Positions 29,016 through 38,783 are shown, counted from the first letter of the stretch. The stretch is 64,000 bases of DNA from Paenibacillus sp. RC334 (GCF_030034735.1 NZ_CP125370.1:1178001-1242000); one strand, 5' to 3'. Notes: generated by a model from the sequence alone, not told the origin. A program made the numbers and translations.

Positions 29016-29786
29016 ATGAGCAGAGTGAACATGTTCGATGTCAACTTTGATAATTATGATTTTAACGATCTACTCGAATTTATAGATACTTCTATTGAGC
29101 ATCAGCGTCATTCCTACATTTTGACCTGTAATGTCGATCATGTGATCAAGCTTCGCAAGGATGATGAATTCCGCAAGGTATATTCCGATGCAGGAGCTGT
29201 GGTGGCCGATGGAATGCCAATTATATGGGCGTCCAGGTTGCTGAAAAAGCCCCTCAAGCAAAAGGTGTCAGGCTCCGATCTGTTCACCCGGCTGGGGGAG
29301 GCTTTTGAGGATCGAGGCTATCGGTTGTTTTTTCTGGGTGCGGCGGACGGTATTCCTGAGAAGGCGATGGTCAATCTTCAGGAGTCGTACCCAAACATGA
29401 ATGTAGTGGGTTGTTACTCTCCTTCCTATGGCTTTGAGAAAAATGAGGAAGAGAACAGACACATTGTCCAATTGCTGCAAGAGGCCCGCCCGGACATCGT
29501 TTTTGTCGGCGTAGGCGCACCTAAACAGGAAAAATGGATTTACAGATATTACGAGACATATCGCGCTCCGATTTCGATAGGGGTAGGAGCTACGTTTGAT
29601 TTTCTGTCGGGAAATGTGAAACGTGCACCGGAGCTGATGCAGAAGACGGGATTTGAATGGTTTTGGCGGTTGTCTCAGGAGCCTAAACGTTTGTGGAAAA
29701 GATACTTGATTGAGGATTCCCAGTTTCTCGTTCTGCTGTTTAAGGAAATGTTCAAGCGGAACCGGGTGAAGGGAGGTCAGGGGTGA
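29016..29786 (+). CDS. pepF: WecG/TagA/CpsF-family glycosyltransferase (GT26)
   Basis: The 256-residue enzyme shows the whole family pattern: NMFDVNFDNYDFNDLLEFI, SYILTCNVDHVIKLRKD, VVADGMPIIWASRL with the conserved Asp, RYRLFFLGA-type segment, YSPSYGFEKNEEEN, VFVGVGAPKQEKWIYRY and the amphipathic membrane-binding end PKRLWKRYL. Relatives add N-acetylmannosamine, mannosaminuronate or glucose to lipid-linked acceptors at the inner membrane face. The paralogue PepV lies in module 2. It starts 4 bases after pepE and overlaps pepG by 4 bases. Confidence 0.92.
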   Translation: MSRVNMFDVNFDNYDFNDLLEFIDTSIEHQRHSYILTCNVDHVIKLRKDDEFRKVYSDAGAVVADGMPIIWASRLLKKPLKQKVSGSDLFTRLGEAFEDRGYRLFFLGAADGIPEKAMVNLQESYPNMNVVGCYSPSYGFEKNEEENRHIVQLLQEARPDIVFVGVGAPKQEKWIYRYYETYRAPISIGVGATFDFLSGNVKRAPELMQKTGFEWFWRLSQEPKRLWKRYLIEDSQFLVLLFKEMFKRNRVKGGQG

Positions 29787-31234
29787 GAAATATGACTCGG
29801 CTGGCAGATCAGCAGGTTTCCGTTTGGTTAGGAAATCGGCGTGGAATCGGCATGATCGGCATGGGAGTGCTGGCTTGTATGCTGCCACTCGCCATCGGAT
29901 TTGTCAGCGCCAAGATGAATCCCACCATGAGCCAGCAGGGAGCCATATTGCTGGCGCTCGTTTTTCCGGCCTTTTTGCTGGCGATCATCCAATCGCGGAT
30001 GCTGATTCCGTACACACTGATGGTGTGGGCAGTAGGACCGGAAATCCGGCGCATTGCAGACTGGCTGGAGGGAACGTATCACTCGGTGTCCTTATTGAGC
30101 TTGGCACCGTTGCTGGTCAGCAGCATGTTGATTATTCCTGTGCTGCGTGGCATTCATCAGGCGGAAAAGCCATTAACCCGAATTGCTGTGTTTTTTGGTA
30201 TTGAACTGGCCTACGGAAGTGCGGTCGGCTTGTTCAAAAATGGTATCGTTTTTGCTTATGATTTGGCCAACTATGTGATTCCTTTGCTACTGCTGCCTTA
30301 TTTTGCGATTAAGCCCATGAAAGCGAAGGAGCTGGACCGTCTGCTGTATTCATATGCCAACATTGCCGTTCTCGTGGCGATTTACGGCATTATTCAGTAT
30401 TTGACGGTGCCTCCATGGGATGCGTTTTGGATGAATAACGTAGAGATGAATTCCATTGGTATACCAGAGCCGCTTCAAATCAGAGTTTTCTCATTGATGA
30501 ACTCGCCTGGTCCCTGCGCTATTTTTCTGGCAATGGCGCTCGTACCCATGATGATGGAAAAACGGTGGCGCGGCACATTGGGATGGATCGGGGTCCTGCT
30601 GACGGTCGTTTGTCTTTTGATCACGCTGGTACGTTCGGCTTGGCTGATTGCATTCGTTATGCTGCTGGCATATATCCTCACTTCATCCTCCAAGGGAAAG
30701 TGGAAAACCTTGTTTCAACTTGCTGTCGTTGGCCTCCTTCTCTACATCATTGTTCCGAAGCTGCCGGGGGCAGAAGGTCTCGTGGCCCGCATGCAAACGT
30801 TGACGGATATTCAACAGGATCATTCGTACAATGAACGCCTGGATCTGTTGCATACGATGCTTCCGGCCATTGTCGGTAATCCGGTGGGGCAGGGGATCGG
30901 GAGTGTAGGAATTGGAACCAAGCTAGATAACGGCGGCGATCTCGGTGAACTTGGGATTATGGATAATGGCTATATTGCCATTTTTCTCACCTTCGGTATT
31001 TTCGGAGCGTTCTTTTTCTTCGGTGGTCTGTTCGTTATCGTCAAGCGCCTCCTTGTGCGCATTGCCGAGCGAGATTCCAGCCAGCCTTATATCAGACTGG
31101 CGTTGGCTACGTGGGCCGGAGCTGTAGCCAGTCTCATATCGGATAACGGTTTTCCCGGTATGCGCGGCTATCTGATCTGGATGATGATCGGCATAGGACT
31201 GTGGGCGAAAGATGTCATCGTGGAAAGAAGGTAA
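29783..31234 (+). CDS. pepG: Wzy-like polysaccharide polymerase / O-antigen ligase family
   Basis: The GTG at 29783 overlaps the pepF stop (GTGA) behind GGGAGGTCAGGG. The 483-residue protein has about eleven membrane segments and, in the last third, the ligase/polymerase-type extracytoplasmic loop DHSYNERLDLLHTMLPAIVGNPVGQGIGSVG, followed by DNGYIAIFLTFGIFGAFFF. It is the second polymerase-like protein of the module; module 2 has none, so one of PepE/PepG may serve the second polymer. It is intact, unlike PepE. Confidence 0.88.
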   Translation: MRNMTRLADQQVSVWLGNRRGIGMIGMGVLACMLPLAIGFVSAKMNPTMSQQGAILLALVFPAFLLAIIQSRMLIPYTLMVWAVGPEIRRIADWLEGTYHSVSLLSLAPLLVSSMLIIPVLRGIHQAEKPLTRIAVFFGIELAYGSAVGLFKNGIVFAYDLANYVIPLLLLPYFAIKPMKAKELDRLLYSYANIAVLVAIYGIIQYLTVPPWDAFWMNNVEMNSIGIPEPLQIRVFSLMNSPGPCAIFLAMALVPMMMEKRWRGTLGWIGVLLTVVCLLITLVRSAWLIAFVMLLAYILTSSSKGKWKTLFQLAVVGLLLYIIVPKLPGAEGLVARMQTLTDIQQDHSYNERLDLLHTMLPAIVGNPVGQGIGSVGIGTKLDNGGDLGELGIMDNGYIAIFLTFGIFGAFFFFGGLFVIVKRLLVRIAERDSSQPYIRLALATWAGAVASLISDNGFPGMRGYLIWMMIGIGLWAKDVIVERR

Positions 31235-31239
31235 AGGCT

Positions 31240-32619
31240 GTGCAAAACTTACAAACATTATCCGCACCTGTCCGGACACTATGGTCCACGGTGGTTCGCT
31301 TTGCCAAGAGCAAGGATAGCAGCTCGGCAGCAGTCAAAACGATGATATTCAGCATGCTGATTCTCGTCGTAAACATGCTGACTGGCGTGCTGACGGCCCG
31401 ATTCTTGGGTCCTACCGGACGCGGGGAACAGACCGCGATGGTGAACTGGTCCCAATTTCTTGCCTTCTGCATGAGCTTCGGTGTCCCGTCCGCGTTGATT
31501 TACAATGCGAAAAGGAACCCGGAGGAAACAGGCAAGCTGTACGGCCTCGCCTTGCTACTGGCGACGATGTTCGGGGGCTTGGCGACACTTATCGGCGTGT
31601 TCCTGATTCCTTATTGGCTGCGCTCCTTTTCTTCATCGGTCATCCTGTTCGCCCAATGCTCCATGATGATGTGTCCGCTTATCGCGATCTCACAGATCAA
31701 TAATGCATTGCTTCAGGTCCGGTCGGAATACAAGCAGTACAATTTGTTTCGGTATCTTGTGCCGCTGAGTACGCTGCTGGGTCTGGCGATCCTGATCCTG
31801 ACGGGTCAAATGAATCCGTACACCTCAGCCCTGGCCTATTTGCTGCCAGGTTTGCCGATTTATATCGGTGTCACGATTCGAATGGTTCGGCTGTACAAAC
31901 CGAAGGTGAAGAACAGCTGGACGCAATTCAAAAATCTCTTTACCTACGGCATGGGCTCATACGGCAATGATCTCATGGGGCAGGTTTCTACTTACATTGA
32001 TCAGATCCTGATTGCGGGTCTGCTCAGACCGGCTGATCTCGGCTTATATGCGGTAGCGGTCAGCCTGGCCCGGATGGTGAATGTATTTTCAACCTCGATT
32101 ATCGTCGTGCTCTTTCCCAAGGCCTCCGGGTTAAACAAGGAGGACGCGGTTGCAATAACATTCCGGGCATTTCGGGTGACTTCAACAGCAACGATTCTGG
32201 CTGCCACGATGCTGATGCTGATTGCTCCGTTCGTATTTACATTGCTATATGGTCAGGAGTTTAAACAAGCGCTTACGGTATTCCGGTTACTGGTGCTTGA
32301 GGTTGCTATCAGCGGAGGAACCATGGTGCTGGCACAGCAATTCATGGCGCTGGGTAAGCCCAAGCTGGTTACCATCCTACAGGGTGTCGGATTGGCGCTC
32401 GTCATACCATTGCTGTCTATACTCGTTCCGAGATACGGCTTGACGGGTGCAGGGATAGCAATGCTGTCTTCGGGGATTCTACGGTTCGGTTTCATTTTAT
32501 GTAATGTTAAATTCGTTCTGAAAATGAAAATTCCGAGACTGCTTATTTCCAAACAAGATATTCAATGGCTCCGATCAACGATGTCACACTACATCCGGAA
32601 AAAGCCAGTTAACGGTTAG
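31240..32619 (+). CDS. pepH: Polysaccharide flippase (Wzx / MOP superfamily)
   Basis: The GTG at 31240 follows AAGAAGGTAAAGG and the pepG stop; an upstream in-frame start at 31201 lies within pepG. The 459-residue protein has 12-14 membrane segments and the Wzx pattern: TMIFSMLILVVNMLTGVLTARFLGPTGRGEQT, then SYGNDLMGQVSTYIDQILIAGLL at the middle and PFVFTLLYGQEFKQAL. It moves lipid-linked repeat units across the membrane. PepR is the counterpart in module 2. Confidence 0.92.
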   Translation: MQNLQTLSAPVRTLWSTVVRFAKSKDSSSAAVKTMIFSMLILVVNMLTGVLTARFLGPTGRGEQTAMVNWSQFLAFCMSFGVPSALIYNAKRNPEETGKLYGLALLLATMFGGLATLIGVFLIPYWLRSFSSSVILFAQCSMMMCPLIAISQINNALLQVRSEYKQYNLFRYLVPLSTLLGLAILILTGQMNPYTSALAYLLPGLPIYIGVTIRMVRLYKPKVKNSWTQFKNLFTYGMGSYGNDLMGQVSTYIDQILIAGLLRPADLGLYAVAVSLARMVNVFSTSIIVVLFPKASGLNKEDAVAITFRAFRVTSTATILAATMLMLIAPFVFTLLYGQEFKQALTVFRLLVLEVAISGGTMVLAQQFMALGKPKLVTILQGVGLALVIPLLSILVPRYGLTGAGIAMLSSGILRFGFILCNVKFVLKMKIPRLLISKQDIQWLRSTMSHYIRKKPVNG

Positions 32620-32641
32620 ATAAAGAAGGAGGCACCCCCTA

Positions 32642-33481
32642 ATGAACCACATGTCTAGCGTTCCCGCGGACAACCGGATATCCGTAGTTATTATCGCTCA
32701 GGATGATGGCACTCGAATCACAGCCGCCATTAAATCCTGCAAGCCCTTTGCGGACGATATCGTCGTCATTGACGGAGGGAGCAAGGACAATACGATTCAG
32801 GTAGCTGAATCATTGGGCTGTCGGGTGTTTTCCAACCCATGGCCCGGTTATGCGAAGCAGCGCATGTTTGGTGTTGAAAAAGCCGAATTTGATTGGATTT
32901 TCCTGATTGATACGGACGAGGTTGTAGATGCGGAGCTTCTTGGAGATTTGTTGAAGGTCAAGGAAACACTCCATGATCCGGCCAAAGCATATTCTGTGTT
33001 TCGAATTGGTGATTTTCTGGGCAAATGGATGAACAAAGGCGAGCATTTGGTTCGTCTGTACAATCGGCGTATTTACGGCATTACGAATAGTCTTGTTCAT
33101 GAAATGCCGGATGTAGCCTCTTCCCAGATCATTAAACTGGAGGGTGTGTTATGGCACTACGGCTTCCGCAGTATCAGTGATCATATGACCCGTTTTAACA
33201 AGTATACGGACCTCGAAGCTGAGACGGCCTTTAACAAAGGCAGATCCTTTCGGATTTCCAGGCTGTTGTTGCGACCTCCGGCCCGCTTTGTGCAGAAGTA
33301 TTTTGTCCAAGGCTTATACCGCAAGGGATTGGCAGGTTTTGCAGTAGCGGTCTTTTGGGTAATGTACGAGTTTCTGGTCTGCTTCAAGCATTATGAGCTG
33401 ACGAAGCGGCGAAAAAAAATAGAGATTGTGGAAGACGGACAGACCGAGCAGAAAGGAGAAACCAGCTATGTCGTACAATAA
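32642..33481 (+). CDS. pepI: Family 2 glycosyltransferase, WaaE/KdtX-like
   Basis: AAGAAGGAGG precedes the start. The 279-residue enzyme is a GT-A protein of the beta-glycosyltransferase group seen in LPS core and EPS clusters: VVIIAQDDGTRITAAIKSC, DIVVIDGGSKDNT, FSNPWPGYAKQRMFG, WIFLIDTDEVVD (DxD type), RLYNRRIYGITNSLVHEM and a Tyr/Arg-rich end. Near residues 235-255 there is an amphipathic or membrane-contact helix (GFAVAVFWVMYEFLVCF). It adds one residue to the repeat unit. It overlaps pepJ by 14 bases. Confidence 0.9.
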   Translation: MNHMSSVPADNRISVVIIAQDDGTRITAAIKSCKPFADDIVVIDGGSKDNTIQVAESLGCRVFSNPWPGYAKQRMFGVEKAEFDWIFLIDTDEVVDAELLGDLLKVKETLHDPAKAYSVFRIGDFLGKWMNKGEHLVRLYNRRIYGITNSLVHEMPDVASSQIIKLEGVLWHYGFRSISDHMTRFNKYTDLEAETAFNKGRSFRISRLLLRPPARFVQKYFVQGLYRKGLAGFAVAVFWVMYEFLVCFKHYELTKRRKKIEIVEDGQTEQKGETSYVVQ

Positions 33482-34655
33482 CGGATTTCGCATTGCAGCA
33501 ACAGGGCTTAGCTGGCCGTCCCTGCAGCCCGGCGGATTAAACACGTACTTCAAATCCATCTGTGAGCAACTGGCGGAGCAAAATACGCTGGATGCTTTAA
33601 TCTGTAGCGATGAGAAGCCGCAAGTACCTGAAAATATCCGAATTCATTCAATTGGCAGCAAGCAGCAATCCATCTGGAAGCGTCGAGAGCTGATGCAAAA
33701 ATATGCAGCAACGCTGTTCGACAAGCAGCCGATAGATGTGCTCTACTCCCATTTTGCCCCCTATGGTGTCGGCCCGGCGCTGGAGGCGAAAAAACGGGGA
33801 ATTCCGGTAGTCACCACCTTCCACGGCCCATGGACGGAGGAAATGAAGATTGAAGGGCAAGGCCTCAAGCATCTGCTGAAAACAACGTTGGCCAAATCCA
33901 TTGAAATGAAGGCTTATGGTCTGGCGGACAAATTTGTAGTGCTGAGCGAAACCTTTCGGGATATTCTGCATGAGCATTATAAGGTTCCACTCAGCAAAAT
34001 CCATATCATTCCCGGTGCGGCGAATGTAGAGAGGTTCCATCCGGCAGAGGATCGGGGGATGGTGCGGGAACGGCTGAATTTGCCACAGAATGCGACGATT
34101 GTGCTGACCGTCCGTCGTCTTGTTAACCGAATGGGACTGCTACAGCTGCTGGAAGCATGGCGGCGGGTAACCGAGCGTCATCCTGATCATCTGCTGCTGA
34201 TTGGGGGGAAGGGACCTCTGATGGAGGAACTGGCTTCCAAGGTGGCAGAATACAATCTTCATAATCATGTGAGATTGCTTGGATATGTATCGGATGAGGA
34301 ACTCCCCCTGTATCATCAGGCATCGAATATGTTCGTTGTGCCGACACAGGCACTGGAGGGCTTCGGCCTGATTACGGTGGAGGCGATGGCCTCGGGGTTG
34401 CCAGTGATGGCGACTCCTGTAGGCGGCAACAGGGAAATTTTAAGTGGATTCCGTCCGGAGCTGTTGTTCCGGGGAACGGACAGCGAAGCCATTGCGGAAG
34501 GACTGCTGCGTGTGCTGGATAACCGCGAAGCCCTTCCCAACGCACGGGAATGCAGGGACCATGTCCTGAGCAAATATACGTGGGGACATGTGGCGGAGCA
34601 GGTTGAAGATGTGTTCCGGCAGGTCCTTGACAGAAAGGCGGCTGCAAAATGCTGA
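33468..34655 (+). CDS. pepJ: Family 4 glycosyltransferase
   Basis: The ATG at 33468 follows AAAGGAG inside the end of pepI; the longer frame from 33426 has no ribosome site. The 395-residue GT-B enzyme has a glycine-rich N-terminal loop (WPSLQPGGLNTYFKSI), TTFHGPWTEEMK, VVLSETFRDIL, VNRMGLLQLLEAWR, LLIGGKGPL and the GT4 nucleotide site VPTQALEGFGLITVEAMASGLPVMATPVGGN with the E(x7)E pattern. It lacks membrane helices. It acts in the cytoplasm on the growing lipid-linked unit. It overlaps pepK by 7 bases. Confidence 0.93.
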   Translation: MSYNNGFRIAATGLSWPSLQPGGLNTYFKSICEQLAEQNTLDALICSDEKPQVPENIRIHSIGSKQQSIWKRRELMQKYAATLFDKQPIDVLYSHFAPYGVGPALEAKKRGIPVVTTFHGPWTEEMKIEGQGLKHLLKTTLAKSIEMKAYGLADKFVVLSETFRDILHEHYKVPLSKIHIIPGAANVERFHPAEDRGMVRERLNLPQNATIVLTVRRLVNRMGLLQLLEAWRRVTERHPDHLLLIGGKGPLMEELASKVAEYNLHNHVRLLGYVSDEELPLYHQASNMFVVPTQALEGFGLITVEAMASGLPVMATPVGGNREILSGFRPELLFRGTDSEAIAEGLLRVLDNREALPNARECRDHVLSKYTWGHVAEQVEDVFRQVLDRKAAAKC

Positions 34656-35797
34656 GAATAGCTTATATCGACCACACGGCAAGATGGAGCGGTGGCGAAG
34701 TTGCGTTGTATAACATACTGACGAACATCGGGGAACATATCGACCCGCTCGTGATTTTGGCGGAGGAAGGCGATTTGGCCGATCGTCTTCGGCAGCGCAA
34801 CATTGATGTACGTATCGTTCCACTGGATGATTCCATTCGCAATCGGGGGCGGAATGCCGTCAATCTGGGTGCGCCTGCGGCAGCCTACCGACTGTTGGCT
34901 TATGGGAAAAAGCTTGCGCCTTTGCTGCGCGAGGAAAAGGTCGTGTGTGTTCACACGAACTCGCTCAAGTCAGCGTTCTACGGCGCAGTAGCCGCGAAGT
35001 CAGCGAAGGTGCCGTTGATCTGGCATATCCGTGACCATATCGGTCCGCCGTACCTGAAGCCGATTGTGGCCAAAGGCATACGGCTGATGTCCCGCTTTTT
35101 GCCCAACGGCGTCATTGCCAATTCCAAGTCCACGCTGAGTGCGCTGGAGCTGCCCCCGGACAAAAAGACGCTCGTCGTCTACTCGGCATTTGCCAAAGCG
35201 ATTACAGCCCGTGATGCGACTGCAAATTCACGTGACGATGACTCGTTTAACGTCGTGTTGGTCGGTAGACTGGCAGAGTGGAAGGGACAGCACATTTTAC
35301 TGGAAGCGGCGCGCTCTTTTTTACCGGATAAGCGTGTGAAATTTTGGCTGGCTGGAGATGCGCTCTTCGGCGAAGAGGAATACAAACGCCGTCTGGAATC
35401 CACGATGCGCGAATACGGATTAGACAACGTTAATTTACTTGGACACGTCGATGACATTCAGGGCTTGATGCAGCGTTGTGATCTGCTGATTCACACCTCC
35501 ATCACACCGGAGCCGTTCGGGCAGGTCATTATTGAAGGCATGGCCGCAGGGCTGCCGGTGATTGCTTCGAATGAGGGTGGACCCAGGGAAACCGTCGTAC
35601 CGAACGAAACCGGGCTACTTATTGAACCGGGTGATCCGGCCAAGCTGGAAGAAGCCATCCGCTGGATGCTGGAGCATCCACAGGAACGTCAGCAAATGGG
35701 CGATAAAGGGATGGAACGGGTCAAGAAGCATTTTGTTATCGAGAACACGGTTAAGGATATAGTTCATTACTATAAGGGTTTGTTGGCAGGAGTCTGA
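34649..35797 (+). CDS. pepK: Family 4 glycosyltransferase
   Basis: This 382-residue GT-B protein has the N-terminal WSGGEVALYNIL loop, VHTNSLKSAFYGAVAAKSA, LIWHIRDHIGPPYL, IANSKSTLSALEL, FNVVLVGRLAEWKGQHILLE and the donor site HTSITPEPFGQVIIEGMAAG with E(x7)E, then VIASNEGGPRETVV. The middle is well conserved with EPS glycosyltransferases of Firmicutes. It starts inside pepJ (7-base overlap). Donor not assignable. Confidence 0.93.
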   Translation: MLRIAYIDHTARWSGGEVALYNILTNIGEHIDPLVILAEEGDLADRLRQRNIDVRIVPLDDSIRNRGRNAVNLGAPAAAYRLLAYGKKLAPLLREEKVVCVHTNSLKSAFYGAVAAKSAKVPLIWHIRDHIGPPYLKPIVAKGIRLMSRFLPNGVIANSKSTLSALELPPDKKTLVVYSAFAKAITARDATANSRDDDSFNVVLVGRLAEWKGQHILLEAARSFLPDKRVKFWLAGDALFGEEEYKRRLESTMREYGLDNVNLLGHVDDIQGLMQRCDLLIHTSITPEPFGQVIIEGMAAGLPVIASNEGGPRETVVPNETGLLIEPGDPAKLEEAIRWMLEHPQERQQMGDKGMERVKKHFVIENTVKDIVHYYKGLLAGV

Positions 35798-35825
35798 CCG
35801 ACATTCGCGTTAAAGGATGATTCAG

Positions 35826-36926
35826 ATGAAAATAGCGATAGCACACGATTACTTAATCCAAATGGGCGGAGCGGAAAGGGTGGTAGAGGTATTCCACGAT
35901 ATGTATCCGGAGGCTCCAATCTTCACAACGGTGTTCAGCGACGACCGCCTGTCGAACAACTTGAAGGATGCAGATATTAGAGCCACCTGGCTACAGAACA
36001 TCCCGGGAGTGAAGGCCAATTTCAAAGGAGTGCTGCCGCTGTACCCCATCGCTATCCGTGATTTTGATTTTAGGGATTTCGACATTGTGTTAAGCTCCAG
36101 CAGCGCATTTATGAAAAGCATCCAGGTACCTAAACATACGTTTCACATTTGTTACTGTCACACACCGATGCGGTTTGCCTGGGATTACGATACATATATG
36201 GCCCGGCAGTCCAAATCCAACCTGCTCAAAAGCATGCTAAAGCTTTACATGAATCGGTTGAAAACATGGGATGCCAAAACTTCTCGCAACGTAAACCAAT
36301 TTGTCGCCAACTCTTCGGTCGTCAAACGGAGAATCCTGCACTATTACCAACGGGAGTCGGATGTCATTTTCCCTCCTGTTAATACATCCCGTTTCCAACG
36401 TGCTACAAGCATCGGTGACTATTACCTGATCGTATCCCGGTTAGTGTCCTACAAGCGCGTTGACCTGGCGATTGAGGCATTCAAGCGCAATGGTCTCAAG
36501 TTGCGCATTGTCGGTGAAGGACCGGATCGCAAAAGACTGGAAGGCATGGCCTCCCCGAACATTGAGTTTCTTGGCAGACTTGAAGACGAAGAGGTCAACA
36601 AGCTGATGGCAGAATGCCGTGCGCTCGTTTTTCCGGGGGAAGAGGACTTCGGTATCACGCCTCTGGAGGCGAATGCAGCCGGACGGCCTGTTATCGCTTA
36701 TCAGGGCGGGGGAGCGTTGGATACCATTGTCCCTAATGTGAATGGTGTATTTTTCCGCAGACATCAGGTAGAGGATGTGCTGGAGGCGGTCGCCAAGGTC
36801 GAGCAGCATGCATGGGATGTGGACGGTATCATTAGCCATGCACGCAAATTTGATGAAGATACGTTCAAGGATCATTTCAAAAAGTATGTAGAGCAAGCCT
36901 ATGTGAACTTTCTAAAAGGAGGATGA
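35826..36926 (+). CDS. pepL: Family 4 glycosyltransferase, WbaZ/mannosyltransferase-like
   Basis: The ATG at 35826 has AAAGGA at 8-12 bases; ATG 35817 is too close. The 366-residue enzyme begins KIAIAHDYLIQMGGAERVVEVFHD and has FHICYCHTPMRFAWDYDTYM, FVANSSVVKRRI, YYLIVSRLVSYKRVDLAIEAF, VFPGEEDFGITPLEANAAGRPVIAY. This block structure is that of GDP-mannose:polyprenol mannosyltransferases such as WbaZ, which would fit ManC-supplied GDP-mannose; that donor is inference. Its stop overlaps the Shine-Dalgarno region of ugdH1. Confidence 0.9.
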   Translation: MKIAIAHDYLIQMGGAERVVEVFHDMYPEAPIFTTVFSDDRLSNNLKDADIRATWLQNIPGVKANFKGVLPLYPIAIRDFDFRDFDIVLSSSSAFMKSIQVPKHTFHICYCHTPMRFAWDYDTYMARQSKSNLLKSMLKLYMNRLKTWDAKTSRNVNQFVANSSVVKRRILHYYQRESDVIFPPVNTSRFQRATSIGDYYLIVSRLVSYKRVDLAIEAFKRNGLKLRIVGEGPDRKRLEGMASPNIEFLGRLEDEEVNKLMAECRALVFPGEEDFGITPLEANAAGRPVIAYQGGGALDTIVPNVNGVFFRRHQVEDVLEAVAKVEQHAWDVDGIISHARKFDEDTFKDHFKKYVEQAYVNFLKGG

Positions 36927-36931
36927 ACGGA

Positions 36932-38260
36932 ATGAAGCTGGCTGTAATCGGTACTGGATACGTTGGACTCGTCTCGGGCGTGTGTTTTGCACATAAAGGT
37001 AATGAGGTGATTTGTGTCGATCTGGAGCAGCACAAAATCGATATGCTGAACCGGGCGGAATCTCCTATTTATGAACCTGGCATTGAGGAATTGATCGCGT
37101 TAAATCTGGAAGCGGGTCGTTTGGAGTTTACTTCGGATTTGGCCGACGCGGTTCGCCGCTCGGATATCGTTATTTTGGCGGTAGGTACGCCGTCTCTGGC
37201 TAACGGTGAAGCTAATCTGTCCTACATTGAGCAGGCTGCTGCTGATGTCGGGAAGGCCATGAACGGGTATAAAATTATAATGACCAAGAGCACGGTGCCT
37301 GTCGGAACGAACGAAAAGATCAAGGACGTGCTGGCCCGTCATACGAGTTTGTCCTTCGATATTGTATCCGCTCCGGAATTTCTGAGAGAAGGCTCTGCTA
37401 TCAATGATACACTCCATCCAGATCGCATCATTATCGGTTTGGACAACACGGGGCTGCGTGAAACGATGGTTTCGCTGCATCAGGTGTTCACGGATAAAAT
37501 TTATGTAACGGATATCCGCAGTGCAGAGATGATCAAATACGCGTCCAACGCATTTCTGGCGACCAAAATCTCGTTTATCAACGAAATCGCCAATATTTGC
37601 GAAAAGGTAGGCGCGGATGTTACCTGTGTGGCTGACGGTATGGGGATGGACAAACGAATCGGGTCCTCTTTCCTGCAAGCTGGGATCGGGTACGGTGGTT
37701 CTTGCTTCCCGAAAGACACGAATGCGCTCATCCAAATTGCGGGTAATGTGGATTATGAATTTAAGCTGTTAAAATCGGTGGTCGAGGTTAACACTGACCA
37801 GCGTTTCATGATCGTATCCAAGCTGCGTGAATCGCTGGGTCAGCTGCACGGCGTGCCGATTGGCATTTGGGGCTTGGCCTTCAAGCCGAATACAGACGAT
37901 ATCCGCGAGGCTCCGGCACTGGAAATCGTTGAAACGCTGGTTCAGGCAGGTGCTATTGTGAAGCTGTATGATCCGATTGCAATGGAAAAATTCAAGGAGC
38001 GCGTGGATCATCCGAATATTGTATGGTGCTCCTCCCCGCAGCAAGCTGCCGAGGGAAGCGACGCGGTCTGCCTGCTGACCGATTGGGAAGAGTTCAAAAA
38101 CGTCAATCTCTTACAATTGTCTTCCATTCTGCACAAGCCAGTCCTGATTGACGGTCGTAACGTATTTACGGAGGAGCAGATTCAAGGCTCGGGGCTGGAA
38201 TACTATTCCGTGGGTCGTCCGCGGATGAGTGGGTGGAATCGGGATAAGGTGGAAGCTTAA
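36932..38260 (+). CDS. ugdH1: UDP-glucose 6-dehydrogenase (first copy)
   Basis: AAAAGGAGG fits the ATG at 36932 (9 bases) and not that at 36923. The 442-residue enzyme has the Rossmann motif KLAVIGTGYVGLVSGVCFA, VGTPSLANGEANLSYI, TKSTVPVGTNEKI, PEFLREGSAINDTLHPDR, KYASNAFLATKISFINEIANIC and the catalytic Cys in GIGYGGSCFPKDTNAL, then the C-terminal domain WGLAFKPNTDDIREAPAL. It oxidises UDP-glucose to UDP-glucuronate with two NAD+. A second copy (56680-58020) is very similar, most strongly around the catalytic Cys. It is the last gene before a 747-base repeat-rich gap. Confidence 0.96.
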   Translation: MKLAVIGTGYVGLVSGVCFAHKGNEVICVDLEQHKIDMLNRAESPIYEPGIEELIALNLEAGRLEFTSDLADAVRRSDIVILAVGTPSLANGEANLSYIEQAAADVGKAMNGYKIIMTKSTVPVGTNEKIKDVLARHTSLSFDIVSAPEFLREGSAINDTLHPDRIIIGLDNTGLRETMVSLHQVFTDKIYVTDIRSAEMIKYASNAFLATKISFINEIANICEKVGADVTCVADGMGMDKRIGSSFLQAGIGYGGSCFPKDTNALIQIAGNVDYEFKLLKSVVEVNTDQRFMIVSKLRESLGQLHGVPIGIWGLAFKPNTDDIREAPALEIVETLVQAGAIVKLYDPIAMEKFKERVDHPNIVWCSSPQQAAEGSDAVCLLTDWEEFKNVNLLQLSSILHKPVLIDGRNVFTEEQIQGSGLEYYSVGRPRMSGWNRDKVEA

Positions 38261-38326
38261 AAAAGTGACGGATTTAAAAGTGAAACATTAAAAAGTGACT
38301 GTGGTGGTTTTGGAGACGCTACGCGT

Positions 38327-38441
38327 GCAGATTGTTCTTCCGATTGCTGTTACCCCCGGATTTTCTTGATTGTGTAAAACATTCAAAGGTTAAAATCCGG
38401 GGATAAAGGCAAACGCTGCCGCTTCTTCAGAACAATTCTGC
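38327..38441 (+). repeat. Cloverleaf-like repeat element, copy C
   Basis: The ends pair (GCAGATTGTTCT with AGAACAATTCTGC, one bulge). Inside are the conserved box TCTTCCGATTGCTGTTA, a variable hairpin closed by CCCCGGATTTT/AAAATCCGGGG, and the box GGCAAACGCTGCCGCTTCTT, which itself can fold as GGC/GCC. It has the same order as copies A, B and D but different arm sequences. Confidence 0.75.
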
Positions 38442-38513
38442 CCGCTTCGCTGCTTTCCGCCGTGGAGTCACAATTTTTAACCTCCACCTTATGGGGGGAG
38501 GTAGGAAGGGCGT

Positions 38514-38552
38514 ATCCGAAGGAGCGGCGCGGGTGGTACCGCTCCTTCGGAT
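38514..38552 (+). repeat. Perfect 14-bp inverted repeat
   Basis: ATCCGAAGGAGCGG pairs exactly with CCGCTCCTTCGGAT across an 11-base loop. No T run follows, so it is not an ordinary terminator. Confidence 0.8.
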
Positions 38553-38646
38553 TAAGGCGCCATGCGGCTGCGCCGCACCGCTCCTTCGGAGCAAGGCTGC
38601 CATGCGATTGCGCTATGCTGCTCCTTCCGAGCAAGGGCGTGGCAGG
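38540..38646 (+). repeat. Short tandem repeat, 39-40 base unit
   Basis: Three imperfect units begin at 38540, 38579 and 38619. Each has GCTCCTTC(G/C)GA followed by (A/G)AAGG and the first two continue with CCATGCG. The last is partial. The unit start is also the right arm of the neighbouring hairpin. Confidence 0.6.
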
Positions 38647-38783
38647 GCCGACTGATACTTGAAGCCTGCAAGCACGGCAGGCAAGCGCGCGAGCGTCTTT
38701 ACAGGCTGACCGGACATGAATCGTCCGGTCGTGCTTTTTGCAATAAACGGTATGATTGGCATGATGCATATTTGAGTAGCGCA

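Noticed and set aside
38540..38646. CRISPR-like array
   Set aside because: Only three degenerate adjoining units without unique spacers of constant length.
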